Shown: piece by piece, positions 47,387-56,187 of the stretch
Layout: each line of letters opens with the position of its first letter
Position numbering within the stretch: the stretch's first letter is position 1
Origin: Burkholderiaceae bacterium
GTDB lineage: Bacteria > Pseudomonadota > Gammaproteobacteria > Burkholderiales > Burkholderiaceae_C
Assembly: GCA_019751915.1 (NCBI GenBank)
Contig: JAIEMS010000020.1
Span: forward strand, 47,281 to 111,280
DNA length: 64,000 nt
Reading direction: 5' to 3'
Translations under genes and position numbers: made by a program
Notes under the pieces: model-generated
What the model was told of the DNA's origin: nothing
Seen by the model: only the letters and a program-made list of their open reading frames with translations
Databases searched by the model: none

Positions 47387-49210
47387 ATGGAAAAACCAAT
47401 GACATCCGGATTGCCATTTGACCGCCAACGCGAGGCGGCCAAGGCGCTTGACGAAACATTTCACGCTCTGCTGTCGCGGGGTAGCATGGGTCTGTCACCG
47501 ATTGCACTGGCACTGGCACACGCTGACTGGGCGATGCACTTGGCTGCCTCGCCGGGTCGACAAATGGTCCTGGGCCAGCGTGCACTGGCACTGGCGCAGC
47601 AGGCCATGACGGCATCGGTAGCACCAGCGACCGACACCGACGGCAAGCCCATGGTCGATAACGACAACCGCTTTACCGATCCGGGCTGGCACAAATGGCC
47701 CTTTAGCGCCCTCAAAGAAGGCTTCAAAGCCCAAAACGCTTGGTGGCGTGAGGCGACGCAGGTCGATGGCGTTTCGCGCCACCACAACCACATGGTGGAG
47801 TTTTTCAACCGCCAGTTGATGGACACCTTCACGCCCTCGAACTGGCTCTTGACCAACCCTGAGGCGCTGGAAAAGGCCAAAGAAACCCAAGGCCAAAGCC
47901 TGATCAAGGGGTACGAACAATTTGCCGAAGACATGCGCATAGCGCAAGCGGCGCGCCACAGCGGTGACAACCCCGAGGCACTGGAGCCGCTGACGTTTGA
48001 GGTCGGCAAAGACGTTGCCATCACCCCCGGCAAGGTGGTGTTTCGCAACCATCTGATTGAGCTGATCCAATACACCCCAACCACCGACAAGGTTTATCCA
48101 GAACCACTGCTCATCGTGCCTTCGTGCATCATGAAGTACTACATTTTGGATTTGTCACCCGCCAACTCGATGGTGCGCTACTTGGTTAGCCAAGGCTACA
48201 CGGTGTTTATCGTCTCGTGGCGCAACCCCGATGCCTCTGACCGCGACCTCGGTATGCAAGACTACTTGCACCACGGTGTCATGGAAGCAATGGCCGCAGT
48301 CAAGGCCAGCACCGGCGCACCGCGCATCCACACCATGGGTTACTGCTTGGGTGGCACCTTCTTGGCGATTGTGGCCGCAGTGTTGGGACACCGTGCCGGC
48401 GGGTCGCAAGGCCGCCCCATCAACCGCCGCCGCGAAACCGATGCATTCATGGACAACCTGCCCGAGTTGGCCACCGTCACGCTGCTGGCGGCAATGACCG
48501 ACTTCAGCGAACCGGGCGAAATGGGTGTCTTCATTGACGACGACCAGCTCAAAACGCTGCGCCTGCAAATGGATCGCAAGGGCTACCTGCCGGGCAGCGC
48601 AATGGCTGGCTCGTTCCAGTTCCTGAACCTGCGTGAGCTGGTTTGGTCGCGCAACACACGCCGCTACCTGCTGGGCCAAGAAGAAACCGATTTTGACTTG
48701 ATGAGCTGGAACGCCGACCTGACGCGCCTGCCCGCCCGGATGCACTCCGAGTACCTGTCGTCCTTGTTCCTGAACAACGCTTTGGCAACCGGCAAATACC
48801 GCGTCGGCGGCACGGGCGTGGCACTGATGGACATCCATGCACCGATGATGGTGGTCGGCACCACACGCGACCACGTCTCGCCGTGGCGTTCGGTGTACAA
48901 AATCCACCTGCAAATCGACACCCACGTCACCTTTGTGCTGGCCGCTGGTGGTCACAACGCGGGCATCGTCTCGGAGCCGGGCCGTCCACGGCGCAGCTAC
49001 CAAATTGCCAGCGTCGAAGACGGCCAAGGCTGGGTCGAGCCAGAAGAATGGCAAGCCAACGCCCCGACACGCCAAGGCTCTTGGTGGGAAGCCATGAACG
49101 ACTGGCTCAAAGAGCGCTCGGGCAAACCTATCACCCCACCGGCCATTGACCCTGCCACCGTTGTCTGCGATGCGCCGGGGGAATATGTGATGGTGCGCTA
49201 TGCCGACTGA
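47387..49210 (+). CDS. phaC: Class I polyhydroxyalkanoate synthase
   Basis: PhaC polymerises (R)-3-hydroxyacyl-CoA into PHA at the granule surface. The 607-residue length and sequence (AQNAWWREATQVDGVSRHHN, NPEALEKAKETQG, KVVFRNHLIELIQY) are class I. The nucleophile is Cys320 in the lipase-like box GYCLGGT; the other catalytic residues fit RDHVSPWRS (Asp) and GGHNAGIV (His). AAGGGG precedes the ATG. A second ATG five codons in is also possible. The next gene starts inside its last codons. Two palindromes occupy the upstream region. Confidence 0.96.
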   Translation: MEKPMTSGLPFDRQREAAKALDETFHALLSRGSMGLSPIALALAHADWAMHLAASPGRQMVLGQRALALAQQAMTASVAPATDTDGKPMVDNDNRFTDPGWHKWPFSALKEGFKAQNAWWREATQVDGVSRHHNHMVEFFNRQLMDTFTPSNWLLTNPEALEKAKETQGQSLIKGYEQFAEDMRIAQAARHSGDNPEALEPLTFEVGKDVAITPGKVVFRNHLIELIQYTPTTDKVYPEPLLIVPSCIMKYYILDLSPANSMVRYLVSQGYTVFIVSWRNPDASDRDLGMQDYLHHGVMEAMAAVKASTGAPRIHTMGYCLGGTFLAIVAAVLGHRAGGSQGRPINRRRETDAFMDNLPELATVTLLAAMTDFSEPGEMGVFIDDDQLKTLRLQMDRKGYLPGSAMAGSFQFLNLRELVWSRNTRRYLLGQEETDFDLMSWNADLTRLPARMHSEYLSSLFLNNALATGKYRVGGTGVALMDIHAPMMVVGTTRDHVSPWRSVYKIHLQIDTHVTFVLAAGGHNAGIVSEPGRPRRSYQIASVEDGQGWVEPEEWQANAPTRQGSWWEAMNDWLKERSGKPITPPAIDPATVVCDAPGEYVMVRYAD

Positions 49211-49634
49211 CGCAGGTACCTCCTCAGACGACGTACTGGCCTCGCAATTGCAGCGCATGAGTTCGTCGGTCGAGGAGATCAGTGCGCGCATTGCGCGGCT
49301 GGCCAAGACCTTGGATGTGGATTTGCAAAACGAGAACGAGCTCAACCGCGTTCTCAGTCTCGACGGTGGTGGGGGCGTACCAGCGCAAGAGCGCCGCGCC
49401 GCAGCCACGGCAGCGCTGCCCCCGGGTAGCCCCGAGCGGCGCAAGGCGCACTTGCAGCAAGAGCTGCGCGCCCTGCTGGTGATGCGTTATGGCATTGCCA
49501 CCCACTACGTTGAGGAAGTCGGTGTCACTGCCGCACGCCACATTTTGGTCAATGCCCAAGATCAACTCGAGCGCGAGGGCTTCAAGCCCGGTGCCTCAGG
49601 GGCTGACTTGCGGCGCGTATTCGACGGTTTGTAA
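49200..49634 (+). CDS. Conserved hypothetical protein downstream of phaC
   Basis: The 144-residue product is predicted soluble and mostly helical, with an N-terminal heptad-like stretch (SQLQRMSSSVEEISARIARL) and a C-terminal segment LVMRYGIATHYVEEVGVTAAR. I do not recognise a family. Its start overlaps the end of phaC by 11 bases, so it is probably co-translated with the synthase; a granule-associated or phaC-helper role is possible on context alone. Confidence 0.7.
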   Translation: MPTDAGTSSDDVLASQLQRMSSSVEEISARIARLAKTLDVDLQNENELNRVLSLDGGGGVPAQERRAAATAALPPGSPERRKAHLQQELRALLVMRYGIATHYVEEVGVTAARHILVNAQDQLEREGFKPGASGADLRRVFDGL

Positions 49635-49653
49635 CCCCCCTACCGTCTCCCCC

Positions 49654-49689
49654 GCAGCACTGGTGCACCCACGGGTGCGGGAGTGCTGC
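49654..49689. other. Strong nested hairpin before fabI
   Basis: GCAGCACT (49654-49661) pairs with AGTGCTGC (49682-49689) around an inner GCACCC/GGGTGC stem (49665-49670/49673-49678). No T-run follows, so it is not a simple terminator; it could attenuate or protect the transcript entering fabI. Confidence 0.45.
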
Positions 49690-49736
49690 GCCCTTATCCC
49701 TGTTTTGCCTTAGCTTTTTTTCTGGAGATTTCATCC

Positions 49737-50516
49737 ATGTCATCGAACGCGTCTAACTTCAGCCTCGCCGGTAAAAAAGGCCTGATTCTCGGTATAGCCA
49801 ACGAACACAGCATCGCTTGGGGCTGCTCCAAACTGACCCACCATCTGGGTGCAGACTTGGTGGTGTCATGCCTGAACGACAAGGCCCGCCGCTTTGTCGA
49901 ACCCCTGACCGAGCCACTGGGTTTGGACTTGGTCAGCTGCAACGTCGAGCAGCCCGGCGAACTCGAAGCACTGGTGGCGCACGCCGTCGAAAAGCTCGGC
50001 CATCTGGACTTTGTCATTCACTCGATTGCTTGGGCACCGCTGGAAGACCTGCACGGCCAAGTGATCGACAGCTCCAGCAGCGGCTTTGCCCGCGCGATGG
50101 GCGTGTCGTGCCACTCGTTTGCTGAATTGGCAAAACTGTGCGCCCCGCACATGCCCGAAGGTGGCAGCATGTTGAGCATGACCTACCTCGGCGCCGACGA
50201 AGCCGTGCCCCACTACGGCCTGATGGGCCCGGTCAAGGCGGCTCTGGAATCGATGGTGCGCTACATGGCGATGGAACTAGGCCCACAGCGCATTCGTGTC
50301 CATGCAGTCTCGCCCGGCCCCATCCTGACGCGCGCAGCCTCGGGCATTGCCGACTTTGATGAACTCATGGCCAACGCCATTCGCAAAGCACCGCTGGGGC
50401 GTTTGGTGTCGCTGGAAGAAATCTCCCAGCTGTGCGCCTTCTTGTGCTCGGATGCCGCCTCGGGCATGACCGGCCAAACCATCTACGTCGATGGCGGCTG
50501 CCACGCTGTGGCCTAA
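49737..50516 (+). CDS. fabI: Enoyl-[acyl-carrier-protein] reductase (NADH), FabI
   Basis: FabI carries out the last reduction in each cycle of fatty-acid elongation. The 259-residue product has the NAD-binding GLILGIANEHSIAWGC near residue 15, HSIAWAPLEDLHG, and the active-site pattern Tyr150, Tyr160 and Lys167 in MTYLGADEAVPHYGLMGPVK. GGAG is 9 bases before the ATG. FabI here stands between phaC and acyl-phosphate genes, an arrangement repeated in related genomes but not obviously of one pathway. Confidence 0.96.
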   Translation: MSSNASNFSLAGKKGLILGIANEHSIAWGCSKLTHHLGADLVVSCLNDKARRFVEPLTEPLGLDLVSCNVEQPGELEALVAHAVEKLGHLDFVIHSIAWAPLEDLHGQVIDSSSSGFARAMGVSCHSFAELAKLCAPHMPEGGSMLSMTYLGADEAVPHYGLMGPVKAALESMVRYMAMELGPQRIRVHAVSPGPILTRAASGIADFDELMANAIRKAPLGRLVSLEEISQLCAFLCSDAASGMTGQTIYVDGGCHAVA

Positions 50517-50549
50517 GTTGTCGGTTTTACTTGATTTGAAAGACACACC

Positions 50550-51986
50550 ATGAATATGAATCTCGAAACTGAATGGCTTGAAAACATCACCTACGACGAA
50601 CTGAGCGTAGGCCAAAGCGCCCGGCTGCTGCGTACCCTGACGCAGGCCGACATTGAAGCCTTTGCCGCTGTCTCGGGCGACACCAACCCAGCCCACCTGA
50701 ACCCCGAATACGCCAACGACACGCTGTTTCACGGCGTGATCGGCCACGGCATGTGGGGCGGCGCGCTGATTTCTGCCCTGCTGGGCACACAGTTTCCCGG
50801 CCCCGGCACCATTTATTTGGAGCAGGCACTGCACTTCACCAAGCCAGTGCGCATTGGCGATACCCTGACCGTCACCGCCACGGTTGCCAGCAAGGACGAT
50901 GCCAAAAAGCGCATCGAACTCGATTGCCAAGTGGTCAACCAAAAGGGCGACCGCGTGCTGTTTGGCACCGCCAAGGTCATGCCACCGACCAAAAAGGTGC
51001 GTATTGCCAAAATCAATGCGCCACAAATCCAGTTGTTTGACCCTGAAGCGCGCTTCAAAGAACTGCTGGCCCGTGCTGACGAGCTGCCTGCCGTGCGCTG
51101 CGCGGTGGTGCATCCGTGCGACCAAGGCTCGCTCAGTGGCGCGATGGATTCGGCCCGCTACGGCCTGATCGTTCCGATCCTGATTGGGCCTGAAGCCAAA
51201 ATTCGGCTGGTGGCCGAAGAATTTGGCATCGACCTGACCGGTGCCGAAATCATCCCGGTGGCGCACAGCCACGCCGCCGCCGAGCTGGCCGCCAGCATGG
51301 CCGCCAAGGGCGAAGTTGAAGTGCTGATGAAGGGCAGCCTGCACACCGACGAACTGCTCAAGGCCGTGCTGGCCCAGCCGTCGCTGCGCACGGGGCGGCG
51401 TATGTCGCACGTCTTCCGTTTTGACGTGCCGCTGTACCCCAAGCCACTGCTGATTACCGACGCAGCACTGAACATCCGCCCGACCCTGAAAGAGAAGGTC
51501 GACATCATCCAAAACGCCATCGACTTTGCCCGCATCATGGGTGTCGAAGTGCCCAAGGTGGCGATTTTGTCGGCGGTCGAAACCGTCAGCGCCAACATCC
51601 CCTCGACGCTCGATGCTGCTGCGCTGTGCAAGATGGCCGATCGGGGTCAAATTACCGGCGGTGTCCTCGACGGCCCATTGGCCTTTGACAACGCGATTTC
51701 GGCACAAGCGGCAGAGATCAAGCACATTGAATCCGTCGTTGCCGGTCACGCTGATATTTTGGCCGTGCCCGATCTGGAAAGCGGCAACATGCTCGCCAAG
51801 CAGCTGGAATACTTGGCCGGCGCTACCGGCTCGGGTTTGGTGCTGGGCGCACGCGTGCCAATCGCCCTGACCAGCCGTGCCGATGGCCCCAGCGCCCGCG
51901 TCGCTTCGTCGCTGTTGGCTGTATTGGCTGCCTACGACATGCGCCGTGAGCGTAAGCTACAAGCTGCACTGCAAGCCAAAGACTAA
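50550..51986 (+). CDS. Bifunctional MaoC-like hydratase / phosphate acetyl- or butyryltransferase
   Basis: The 478-residue product is a two-domain enzyme. Residues about 10-145 form a MaoC-type hotdog (R-hydratase) domain with AAVSGDTNPAHLNPEYAND and HGVIGHGMWGGALISALLG. Residues about 170-475 form a phosphate acyltransferase domain (CDQGSLSGAMDSARYGLIVPI, GQITGGVLDGPLAFDNAISA). It could convert acyl-CoA to acyl-phosphate after hydration, giving ATP through the next gene's kinase. It starts 33 bases after fabI and ends 15 bases before ackA, so it is an operon member. Confidence 0.92.
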   Translation: MNMNLETEWLENITYDELSVGQSARLLRTLTQADIEAFAAVSGDTNPAHLNPEYANDTLFHGVIGHGMWGGALISALLGTQFPGPGTIYLEQALHFTKPVRIGDTLTVTATVASKDDAKKRIELDCQVVNQKGDRVLFGTAKVMPPTKKVRIAKINAPQIQLFDPEARFKELLARADELPAVRCAVVHPCDQGSLSGAMDSARYGLIVPILIGPEAKIRLVAEEFGIDLTGAEIIPVAHSHAAAELAASMAAKGEVEVLMKGSLHTDELLKAVLAQPSLRTGRRMSHVFRFDVPLYPKPLLITDAALNIRPTLKEKVDIIQNAIDFARIMGVEVPKVAILSAVETVSANIPSTLDAAALCKMADRGQITGGVLDGPLAFDNAISAQAAEIKHIESVVAGHADILAVPDLESGNMLAKQLEYLAGATGSGLVLGARVPIALTSRADGPSARVASSLLAVLAAYDMRRERKLQAALQAKD

Positions 51987-52001
51987 ACCAAGGAGCGTCC
52001 T

Positions 52002-53249
52002 ATGGCCATTCTTGCCGTTAATGCGGGTTCGTCCTCGCTGAAGTTTTCACTCCACCCTTTGCAGGGTGGTCAGGTGCAGCCCAGCGTGCTGGGCGGCTGT
52101 ATTCAGGGTCTGGAGCCGGGTGGCACCCCCGAGATGGATTGGACCTTTGCCGGCCAACGCCACTCGGAAGTGCTGACCGTCGTTCCAGGCGAGAGCAGCT
52201 TTGTGCAGGCGCTGTCGCGTCTGGGCACGTTGCTGGCAGGTGTGGCCGGAGCACCGACCATCAAGGCGGTGGCCCACCGCGTGGTGCATGGCGGCCAAGA
52301 GTTTCGCCACAGCGTGGTCGTCACCGACCAAATCCTCGAACGGCTGTCGTGCCTGAACTCGCTGGCACCGCTGCACCAGCCGCACAACTTGGCGGGCATT
52401 CGCTCGTTTCGCAAGGCGTTTCCAGAGCTGCCCCAAGTGGCGTGCTTTGACACCGCCTTCCATGCCAATTTGCCCGAGGTTGGTAGCGCTTTTGCTTTGC
52501 CCGCTTCGGTCACAGAGCAAGGCGTGCGCCGCTACGGGTTTCATGGCCTGTCGTACCACTACATCATGGACACGCTGCAAGAGCGCTCACCGCGCGCGCA
52601 AGGCCGGGTGCTGATGGCCCACTTGGGCAATGGTGCCAGCCTGTGCGCGGCCCGCGACGGCCAAAGCTGTGCCACCACGATGGGGTTTTCGGCACTCGAT
52701 GGCCTGATGATGGGCACGCGCAGCGGCGCACTCGACGCTGGTGTGCTGCTGTACCTGATGGAGCAAGGCTGGGACCACGACCGCATCCAAAAGCTGCTGT
52801 ACAAAGAAAGCGGACTGCTGGGCGTATCGGGCATCTCGGCAGACATGCGCCGCCTGCGCGCCGATGGCAGCCCAGCGGCCCAACGTGCGATTGACCAGTT
52901 CACTTACCGCGTGGTGCGTGAATCGGGTGCCATGGCCGCCAGCATGGGTGGTTTGGACGTGCTGGCCTTTAGCGGCGGCATTGGCGAACACGATGCGGTG
53001 CTGCGCGCTGAGGTCTGCGAACGTCTGGGTTGGATGGGCATCCAAATCGACCCGGCCCGCAACGCCCAAGCCACGCGCGATGCGGTGCAAGCCATCCATA
53101 CCGACGGCAGCGCGATTGAAGTCTGGGTCATCCCCACCGACGAAGGCCGCGTAGCTGCCCGCGATGCGGCGCGCTTGCTGCACCAAGGTGACGATGCCCC
53201 CGCGAGCAAGGTCAATACAGTCTCAGAGGCCCTCGAAGCCGTCGAATAA
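52002..53249 (+). CDS. ackA: Acetate kinase
   Basis: AckA interconverts acetate plus ATP with acetyl phosphate plus ADP. The 415-residue product has the ASKHA signatures: VNAGSSSLKFSL at the N-terminus, VHGGQEF, TAFHANLPEV with the substrate site, YGFHGLSYHYI, HLGNGASLCA, MMGTRSGALDAG and FSGGIGEHDAVLRAEVC. AGGAGC lies 8 bases before the ATG. Coupled with the preceding acyltransferase it would form acetate or a short-chain acid with ATP gain. A strong hairpin repeat follows. Confidence 0.96.
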   Translation: MAILAVNAGSSSLKFSLHPLQGGQVQPSVLGGCIQGLEPGGTPEMDWTFAGQRHSEVLTVVPGESSFVQALSRLGTLLAGVAGAPTIKAVAHRVVHGGQEFRHSVVVTDQILERLSCLNSLAPLHQPHNLAGIRSFRKAFPELPQVACFDTAFHANLPEVGSAFALPASVTEQGVRRYGFHGLSYHYIMDTLQERSPRAQGRVLMAHLGNGASLCAARDGQSCATTMGFSALDGLMMGTRSGALDAGVLLYLMEQGWDHDRIQKLLYKESGLLGVSGISADMRRLRADGSPAAQRAIDQFTYRVVRESGAMAASMGGLDVLAFSGGIGEHDAVLRAEVCERLGWMGIQIDPARNAQATRDAVQAIHTDGSAIEVWVIPTDEGRVAARDAARLLHQGDDAPASKVNTVSEALEAVE

Positions 53250-53260
53250 GGGCAAAAAGC

Positions 53261-53315
53261 ACCTCTAGCCCTTACAGAAAAACAACTCAATGCTATTAAA
53301 TAAATAGCATTGAGT
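53261..53315. repeat. Dispersed repeat, copy 7, after ackA
   Basis: CCTCTAGCCCTT leads into ACTCAATGCTATT (53285-53297), loop AAATA, and AATAGCATTGAGT (53303-53315), a perfect 13-bp hairpin. This is the strongest palindrome of the repeat family in the window and may end ackA transcription even without a T-run. Confidence 0.6.
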
Positions 53316-53319
53316 ACTG

Positions 53320-53720
53320 TCAAAATCGACCCGGAACACCTCCGCTCGCCGCAGAGACTCCGGGTTTTTTCGTGGCTTTCGCATCCACCACAGCGATGCC
53401 ACGCTCACGCACACCACTGTGGTGGATGTACCCAGTGGCTTGAAGCCATTCATTTTTTTGACAAAGGGCAAGCCTGCGCCTTGCACTGGGCGAGGGCCTG
53501 CGTGACACCACTTGGGGGCCGTCAGCAGCATCGGCGCATCTGCCGTGGCGCTTCCAGCGTCTGCGCACCATGCCCAGATGAACTTTGTGCCACTGGCAGC
53601 AGTACTTAGCTGCGTATTTTTTGGTTTTCCACTCGCTCTTGCCCAGCATCTGGGTGCCAGTGCTATCGACCAGCGGGGCACAGGCCCCTCCAAACGGAGG
53701 GTCTGCCCTACCAACTACTC
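53320..53720 (-). pseudogene. IS5-family transposase remnant
   Basis: Translation of the minus strand gives PLVDSTGTQMLGKSEWKTKKYAAKYCCQWHKVHLG, pieces of which (the DSTG aspartate followed by EWK and a W-KVHLG motif) are typical of IS5/IS4-type DDE transposases. After that the similarity shifts to other frames (TADAPMLL in one). There is neither a start nor a complete domain, so this is a decayed fragment. It fills the 53250-53714 gap between ackA and a small unknown gene. Confidence 0.6.
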
Positions 53721-53978
53721 TGCCGGCTGCTCCTTCAAATCATCCACATAAATAGCAGCACTCAGCAGTTTGACCTTGCTAGCATAATGCCGGTCAAGCC
53801 GCCACTCTTTGATAATATCAACCGCAAGCTCATAATTTTTATAATCAAGTTCATAAAGGCTACCCAATTGGTAGCTTGCGTTGGTTTCGAGCGCCAAAAC
53901 CAATCCAGACAAAATAGAAGATGTTTTTGACTCTGGATCTGATTTGATTATTTTTCTGGCTTTTTTAATGGCGAGCAT
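53715..53978 (-). CDS. Small hypothetical protein
   Basis: The 87-residue product is predicted helical and charged (LAIKKARKIIKSDPESK at the start, YASKVKLLSAAIYVDDLKEQPAE at the end) with TPR-like spacing in the middle; no family is recognised. AAGGA is 6-7 bases before the ATG, which supports real translation. Codon use is more AT-rich than in its neighbours, and it lies next to an IS remnant, so it may have been acquired. Confidence 0.55.
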   Translation of the reverse strand: MLAIKKARKIIKSDPESKTSSILSGLVLALETNASYQLGSLYELDYKNYELAVDIIKEWRLDRHYASKVKLLSAAIYVDDLKEQPAE

Positions 53979-54086
53979 AGAACATCCTTAACATCAAATA
54001 TTATTTTTTAGAATTTAACGATCTTGGTACTGTAAATTGTATTTCGATACCAGAGTTCAGCATCATTTTAAATCAGTTTTTTTGCC

Positions 54087-54105
54087 GATGTTGCGACGCA
54101 ACATC
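54087..54105. promoter_or_regulatory. PhaR-type operator candidate upstream of the phasin gene
   Basis: GATGTTGCGACGCAACATC is a perfect 19-base palindrome with the core TGC-N3-GCA, the half-site form described for PhaR repressors. It lies 77 bases before the phasin ATG. A similar palindrome is found at 56188-56216 on the other side of the CorA gene. The surrounding 53979-54181 gap is AT-rich and has no gene. Confidence 0.55.
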
Positions 54106-54181
54106 AAACGTAGGGACTTTAATAAATTTGTCACGGATAAGGTCTAGATTCGGATGCTTGCGTTTTTATTTGGAGAATTAG

Positions 54182-54700
54182 ATGCTGACCATTGACCACC
54201 TCATGGATGCCCAAAAGGCCCAACTTACCGCTTTGCACGAAATCAGCAGCAAAGCGCTCTCGACAGCAGAAAAAATTGCCGGACTGCACATGCAGGCGAC
54301 CAAAGCCTCGTGGGCACAGCAGACCCACCATGTCCACGCGTTGTTAAGTGCCAAAACGCCGCAAGAACTCATCACCCTGCAAAGCAGTGCGCTGCAACCG
54401 CTGGCCGAAAACGCCTCTGCCTATGGCCGTGATTTGTTCGGCATCACCTCTGGGTTGGGCCAAGACTGGAGCAAGCTGTCGGAATACCATGTGGCCGATG
54501 TTCAGAAAAATTTGACGGTCGCTGTGCAAAAAGTTTTCAAGCACACGCCCCAAGGCCCAAGCGCCGTGCTGTCGGCATTCAAAGATGCGGTATCTACCGC
54601 GACCGATGCCGTCGAATCCATGCAAAAAGTGGTCAAGCAAACCACCGATTTGGCCCAAGCCAGCATGGCCGTAGCAGCCGAAAATACTGCCGCCAATTAA
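54182..54700 (+). CDS. phaP: Phasin family protein
   Basis: Phasins coat PHA granules and control their size and number. The 172-residue product is almost entirely amphipathic helix (LMDAQKAQLTALHEISSKAL, then KIAGLHMQATKASWAQ and AVESMQKVVKQTTDLAQASM), the phasin_2 pattern of Burkholderiales. GGAGA is 7 bases before the ATG. A PhaR-like palindrome is upstream and a terminator follows. The gene is 5 kb beyond the phaC cluster and is probably transcribed on its own. Confidence 0.9.
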   Translation: MLTIDHLMDAQKAQLTALHEISSKALSTAEKIAGLHMQATKASWAQQTHHVHALLSAKTPQELITLQSSALQPLAENASAYGRDLFGITSGLGQDWSKLSEYHVADVQKNLTVAVQKVFKHTPQGPSAVLSAFKDAVSTATDAVESMQKVVKQTTDLAQASMAVAAENTAAN

Positions 54701-54742
54701 TTGGCATGCGCTGTGGCATTGCACCACGCGTTGATGCTACCG

Positions 54743-54781
54743 GCCCTGTCATGATCGATTACGGGGCTTTTTTATTTTTTT
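54743..54781 (+). terminator. Terminator after the phasin gene
   Basis: GCCCTG (54743-54748) pairs with CGGGGC (54762-54767) and a long run of T follows. It overlaps the 3' end of the opposite CorA-family gene. Confidence 0.7.
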
Positions 54782-56059
54782 CTTTTGCTCCAAATACCGC
54801 AAACCCAAGTAGGTGGCAATGCCAATACAGGCAGATACCACTGCAAAGGCACCGTATGCCAGCGGCCAAGGGATGTCCTTGGTCATCATAGAGTATTCAG
54901 ACATTCCACCCATGCCAGCCAAAATATTGACCGGCATAAAAACCACACTAAAAACCGTTAGTTGATTAATACGTTTATTTTGATTGATATTAATAAACCC
55001 AATGGTTGCATCCATCAAAAAATTAATTTTATCAAACAAAAACGCCGTGTGACTATTCAACGAATCTATATTATGCAAAATTCGTTTTGCTTCACTGATC
55101 TGACTAGGCGTTAATAAACGGCCACGCATAAGAAAATTCAAGGCCCGCTGCGTATCTAAAATATTGCTACGAATGCGGCCATTGCGATCTTCTTCATCGG
55201 CAATTTTCGCTAAGGTCGATGCCGCTTGTTCATCGCTGACCTGCTGGCTCAATACCATGTGCCCAACCTTCCCAAGGGTCTTGTAAATATTTTCTAGAGA
55301 ATCAGCAGAGCATTCAACATCGGACCCATACAAATCAAGCAACACATCTACGCTGTCTGTCACATAGCCGGGCTGACTGCGGGCCAGCTTTTTCTGTAAC
55401 TTAAAAACATTGAGATCGACACTGCGCAAAGAAAACAAAATTCCGTCGTGCAAAATAAAAGCAACGGGAATACTGCACGACTCTCCATCGGAATCGTGCA
55501 AAAAATTAGAGTGTAGATGAATATCGTCGTTGTCTTCGATATGAAATCTTGCACTTACCTCCAAATCGGTAACTCCCAACGGGTCTGGGAGATCCACCGA
55601 GAAATGGGTGCCGATAAAAGCCCGTTCCGCTTGGGTGGCATTGATCAAATCAACCCATACTGGGCGAATACCATCTAAGTCTTTTTTGCTGGTGATTGGA
55701 ATTTGGGTTAGACGCCCTTCAACCATCTTAAAGACAGCAATCTTACTGCTGCCAAAATCAGGTTCTCTGGAGTTATTTAGTTCCGTACGCCGGTGCTCAG
55801 AAACCTCCCAGAGGACTTCGTTTTCTCTATCTTTTGGCATTTGTTCCCAAAGTATGTTGGCATATTCAATGGGTAGCTCATTCAGAAGCCTACCTAATTC
55901 TTCAGATGTTTTGCTTTGAATTGCGCTTAACAATGCTGCTTCATGCTGTTTATGTAACAGCGATTCAACCACTTCGTGGCGTGGCATTTGCTGGTTTTTA
56001 ATCATTTGATTGACCAGCTTTTGCCGCTCTAGCATTTCAATAAATTTTGTGGCAGCCAT
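54749..56059 (-). CDS. CorA-family transporter with MgtE_N-like N-terminal domain
   Basis: The 436-residue protein has a helical N-terminal part with the repeating ELxxLLxELPxEYAxILWEQMPxDRxxEVLWE pattern of MgtE N-domains (about residues 35-95), a CorA-like cytoplasmic domain (with VWVDLINATQAERAF), a long helix, and two C-terminal membrane segments. The signature between them is LAGMGGMSEYSMMT, so GMG replaces the usual GMN. A role in Mg2+ or other divalent cation flux is likely but ion preference cannot be read. The gene is AT-richer than its neighbours. A terminator and an operator-like palindrome lie on either side. Confidence 0.85.
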   Translation of the reverse strand: MAATKFIEMLERQKLVNQMIKNQQMPRHEVVESLLHKQHEAALLSAIQSKTSEELGRLLNELPIEYANILWEQMPKDRENEVLWEVSEHRRTELNNSREPDFGSSKIAVFKMVEGRLTQIPITSKKDLDGIRPVWVDLINATQAERAFIGTHFSVDLPDPLGVTDLEVSARFHIEDNDDIHLHSNFLHDSDGESCSIPVAFILHDGILFSLRSVDLNVFKLQKKLARSQPGYVTDSVDVLLDLYGSDVECSADSLENIYKTLGKVGHMVLSQQVSDEQAASTLAKIADEEDRNGRIRSNILDTQRALNFLMRGRLLTPSQISEAKRILHNIDSLNSHTAFLFDKINFLMDATIGFININQNKRINQLTVFSVVFMPVNILAGMGGMSEYSMMTKDIPWPLAYGAFAVVSACIGIATYLGLRYLEQKKKIKKPRNRS

Positions 56060-56187
56060 AGTTTTTGCATTCCTAATTTTTATTAGAAATTAAATGTAAT
56101 AATAAAAATAGCTTCCTGAGTGCAAAAACAAGGTGTCTTGATCCTTGAAAATTGTAGGATAGCCGACACCATTTTGACCCATCTTTT

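Noticed and set aside
48155..49444. Long minus-strand frame opposite phaC
   Set aside because: Antisense to phaC with its catalytic motifs intact; no independent support.
50277..51749. 490-codon minus-strand frame opposite the MaoC/phosphate acyltransferase gene
   Set aside because: Shadow of a conserved two-domain enzyme; no family match and no ribosome site.
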